Assembly (NCBI GenBank): GCA_905192805.1
Contig: CAJJMF010000101.1
Location: 1-8,986, forward strand
Direction of reading: 5' to 3'
Origin: an uncultured Sutterella sp.
GTDB taxonomy: Bacteria > Pseudomonadota > Gammaproteobacteria > Burkholderiales > Burkholderiaceae_F
DNA: 8,986 nt
Both the position numbers and the translations under genes were made by a program. This document shows, in pieces, positions 7,269-8,986 of the stretch (the first letter of the stretch is position 1; each line of letters opens with the position of its first letter). The notes beneath the pieces were generated by a model, which was not told the origin of the DNA, did not search any database, and saw only the letters and a program-made list of their open reading frames with translations.

Positions 7269-7274
7269 CTCCTT
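7269..7274 (-). promoter_or_regulatory. Ribosome binding site of the PLP enzyme gene
   Basis: AAGGAG on the minus strand lies 9 bases before the ATG at 7259. It selects this start over the GTG at 7334. Confidence 0.75.
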
Positions 7275-7320
7275 ATTGGTTACAGTTTGAGTAGAGTCAT
7301 TGTACTCGGGAATGTGATCG

Positions 7321-7357
7321 AAAAGTGGCCTCACCTAGCGTTTCCGAGGACGGCCAC
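7321..7357 (-). terminator. Possible weak terminator or attenuator between EamA and PLP genes
   Basis: On the minus strand GTGGCC (7357-7352) and GGCCAC (7330-7325) form a 6-bp GC-rich stem with a 21-base loop, followed by TTTT (7324-7321). It starts 11 bases after the EamA stop codon. The large loop and short T-run make it weak, so it could permit partial read-through. Confidence 0.3.
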
Positions 7358-7368
7358 CATTTAATACG

Positions 7369-8271
7369 TCAGCGTCGTGCTTTAACGAGTGCTAAGAGGC
7401 ACACATTGGCAAGCACGAGCGCAATGCCCAATAGTTGCCAGGTACCAAATCGGTCGCCTAAGAGGGCAATTGAAAAAAGAAACGCACTCAAGGGTTCCAA
7501 ACAGTTCAGTAACCCTGCCATGACCGGCGAAATGGCGCTCAAGCCCTGCATATAGAGCCAAAAGGCCGTGACGGTGCCAAACAGGACGATAAAAGCAAAC
7601 GTACTCAGCGTCGGGATATTCCACTCGACCGGCATGCCAAAGGGGTTCCCCACGATCAACCCGCAAATTCCCCCTCCGAGCATCCCCCACGACACCACCG
7701 GGAGCACGCCGACTCGGGTAATCGCTGACAGGGGTTCGATCGAATAGATCGTCGCAAAGACCGCGGAAAGCAATCCCCAGAAAATCGCTAAGGGGGAGAA
7801 TTGCAACACGCCCCAGTCGCCATTGGTGATGATCAAATACACGCCCGAGACGGCGAGCACAAAACAGACGACTTCGGTGAGACCGATTTTTTGATGTTTC
7901 GTCACACTCAGCCAGAGCGCTGCAAAGAGGGGTACGAGGGTTAAAAAGATCGCCCCCGTGCCGGCATTGGAATAGAAAATGGATTCAAAAAACGCGTAAT
8001 GCGTACTGAAAATCAGCACACCGCCAAAGGCGATATTGACGAGCAATCGCCCGTCTTTAAAGACACGGAGCATGGCGTGGGGCTTGAGACAAAAGGCAAT
8101 GAGGACAAAGACCGTTCCCGCACACAGTTGTCGTAAGGCCACCAGATCGAGGGGGTTGAACCCATGAGAGAATTGAAACAAAAACTGAACAGCGGTACCC
8201 ATGGCTCCCCAGAGTAATCCCGCGATCACAATACAAGCGATGCCTAACGCAACGCGATGATTGATTGCCAT
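7369..8271 (-). CDS. EamA/DMT-family membrane transporter
   Basis: A 300-residue integral membrane protein with about ten hydrophobic helices in two EamA repeats, roughly residues 10-149 and 160-295. The typical repeat-end signature is seen in the second half at 259-275 (EPLSAFLFSIALLGDRF), followed by a final helix and the short basic tail KARR. Members of this drug/metabolite transporter superfamily often export amino acids or other small metabolites; the substrate cannot be read from the sequence. Its position before a D-amino-acid-type PLP enzyme, and divergent from a RidA gene, suggests amino acids or a related compound, by context only. The start is ATG at 8271, the only Met near the N terminus, with AAGGA at 8283-8287 and a rather long 11-base spacing, so translation may be modest. 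Confidence 0.88.
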   Translation of the reverse strand: MAINHRVALGIACIVIAGLLWGAMGTAVQFLFQFSHGFNPLDLVALRQLCAGTVFVLIAFCLKPHAMLRVFKDGRLLVNIAFGGVLIFSTHYAFFESIFYSNAGTGAIFLTLVPLFAALWLSVTKHQKIGLTEVVCFVLAVSGVYLIITNGDWGVLQFSPLAIFWGLLSAVFATIYSIEPLSAITRVGVLPVVSWGMLGGGICGLIVGNPFGMPVEWNIPTLSTFAFIVLFGTVTAFWLYMQGLSAISPVMAGLLNCLEPLSAFLFSIALLGDRFGTWQLLGIALVLANVCLLALVKARR

Positions 8272-8484
8272 GTTCGATGGAATCCTTTTTTGAATGTGGG
8301 TTAAAGCGTCTCAAACGCCCATCGCGAGAGTCTAGCGCAAACGCCTGCGTGAAGAGGTACGGAGTAAGACGAAAGCGAACACGATCCCCAAAAAAGGTGG
8401 TCGGACATCGGACCTAAGAATTTTTTATCGTTAGACGAGACTGCCATCCGTAACGATTCACGCGTTGTGTTCTGAACTTACCAG

Positions 8485-8514
8485 TTGATTTTATTTCATT
8501 TTATTGAATATAAA
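8485..8514 (+). promoter_or_regulatory. Candidate sigma-70 promoter for the RidA gene
   Basis: TTGATT (8485-8490) and TATAAA (8509-8514) are separated by 18 bases in an AT-rich tract, giving a predicted start near 8521 and a leader of about 210 bases. A weaker alternative is TTGGAG (8599-8604) with TATGAT (8624-8629) at a 19-base spacing. Confidence 0.45.
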
Positions 8515-8525
8515 TCATGATTTAT
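8510..8525. repeat. 16-bp perfect palindrome, candidate operator
   Basis: ATAAATCATGATTTAT reads identically on both strands and overlaps the -10 element and predicted start point of the candidate RidA promoter. This is the usual position for a repressor site. The regulator is not encoded in the window. Confidence 0.6.
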
Positions 8526-8628
8526 CTAATAATAAGTGTTCAACGTTAAGGCGAAACTGTTCTTTTTTTGTCGGCTGGTGCTATCTTTTTTTCACCATTT
8601 GGAGTAAAGTAATCAGAAAATTTTATGA

Positions 8629-8700
8629 TTTTCGTGAACCGTGGCTGTGTGCTTGTCCACCGAGTCGCTCGCGCTCGATCAGAATCGATCTCACGGAAAA
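8629..8700 (+). promoter_or_regulatory. Possible folded 5' leader before RidA
   Basis: TTTTCGTGA (8629-8637) pairs with TCACGGAAAA (8691-8700) as a 9-bp stem with one bulged G. It encloses small stems GTGG/CCAC (8641-8644 / 8657-8660) and CGAG/CTCG (8661-8664 / 8674-8677), and an alternative CGAT/ATCG (8676-8679 / 8684-8687). The enclosing stem ends 22 bases before the ribosome binding site. This could be a cis-regulatory RNA. The inner stems are short, so chance folding is possible, and it matches no riboswitch class I recognise. Confidence 0.3.
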
Positions 8701-8734
8701 CCCTCTATTTATCCTATCGTTGAGGAGATACATC

Positions 8735-8986
8735 ATGAAGCTGGTTTTGCCCAACTATAAGGCAAGTAATCCAGGACACTACAGTGCGGGGGTGATTAGT
8801 CGCGGAACCTTATACGTGTCGGGACAACTCTCGATTGATCCGGACACGCGTGAAGTGGTCAAAGGCGACATCAAAGCGCATACCCGTCAAGCGTTAGCCA
8901 ACGTCGATCGTGTGCTCACCTGTGCCGGTGCTCGGCGTGATCAAGTCGTGATGTGCCGCGTCTATACCCCAAGCGTCGAGTATTGG
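8735..8986 (+). CDS. RidA family protein (partial, runs off right edge)
   Basis: The first 84 residues of a protein of the RidA/YjgF/UK114 family, whose members are usually about 125-130 residues. YSAGVISRGTLYVSGQLSID (16-35) and HTRQALANVDRVLTCAGA (49-66) match the conserved family core. RidA proteins hydrolyse reactive enamines and imines such as 2-aminoacrylate, released by PLP-dependent dehydratases, to 2-keto acids and ammonia in the cytoplasm. The key arginine (R105 in archetypal RidA) and the C-terminal signature lie beyond the window, so membership in the active Rid subfamily cannot be judged. The start is ATG at 8735 with GAGGAG at 8722-8727 and a 7-base gap. It is divergent from the EamA-PLP enzyme pair, which suggests a shared role in amino acid breakdown. 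Confidence 0.9.
   Translation, partial: MKLVLPNYKASNPGHYSAGVISRGTLYVSGQLSIDPDTREVVKGDIKAHTRQALANVDRVLTCAGARRDQVVMCRVYTPSVEYW

Larger units (their letters stand above)
8272..8734. promoter_or_regulatory. Divergent intergenic region, EamA and RidA
   Basis: 463 bases without a gene, separating two divergent start codons. The part near EamA is ordinary in composition and shows no clear promoter. ATCGTTA 8427-8433 pairs with TAACGAT 8451-8457. The stretch 8480-8630 is AT-rich and holds two candidate promoters pointing toward RidA plus T-runs near 8562-8568 and 8585-8592. The last 100 bases contain a possible folded leader. The RidA ribosome binding site GAGGAG is at 8722-8727. Confidence 0.5.

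Noticed and set aside
7260..7334. GTG start extending the PLP enzyme by 25 residues
   Set aside because: AAGGAG lies correctly before the ATG at 7259, and the extension is translated non-coding leader.

Overview
The window reads as a bacterial chromosome segment of moderate GC content. The nitrate reductase alpha subunit closely resembles the proteobacterial (E. coli NarG) type, so a nitrate-respiring proteobacterium is likely. A beta-proteobacterium such as a Sutterella relative would fit, but that is a guess from overall character and not from any marker gene. No rRNA, tRNA, mobile element, CRISPR array or phage gene is visible.

Region 1 (1-5136, minus strand) is the front of a respiratory nitrate reductase operon in the order narK-like transporter, narG, and then presumably narH beyond the left edge. 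The transporter brings nitrate in or exchanges it for nitrite. NarG reduces nitrate to nitrite on the cytoplasmic face of the membrane, using electrons that come from quinol through NarH and NarI. The 115-base narK-narG gap holds a 15-bp perfect inverted repeat enclosing a smaller hairpin.

Region 2 (5137-6007) is about 870 bases with no convincing gene. Its narK-proximal part carries inverted repeats and a weak candidate promoter. Its distal part (5393-6007) carries a run of GC-rich stem-loops of unknown role and ends at a strong intrinsic terminator that serves the gene to its right.

Region 3 (6008-8986) looks like a small amino-acid module. A fold-type III PLP enzyme of the D-serine dehydratase / D-threonine aldolase family and an EamA-type exporter lie on the minus strand. 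A RidA-family gene is transcribed divergently and runs off the right edge. Dehydratases of this type can release reactive enamine/imine intermediates, and RidA proteins hydrolyse such intermediates, so the three genes make sense together; this is inferred from context. The 463-base divergent spacer contains a 16-bp perfect palindrome overlapping a candidate promoter, and a possible multi-stem leader just before the RidA ribosome binding site.

The enzymes belong to known families. The least explained material is the non-coding DNA: the stem-loop run at 5662-5931, the narK-narG hairpin and the palindrome plus leader upstream of the RidA gene.
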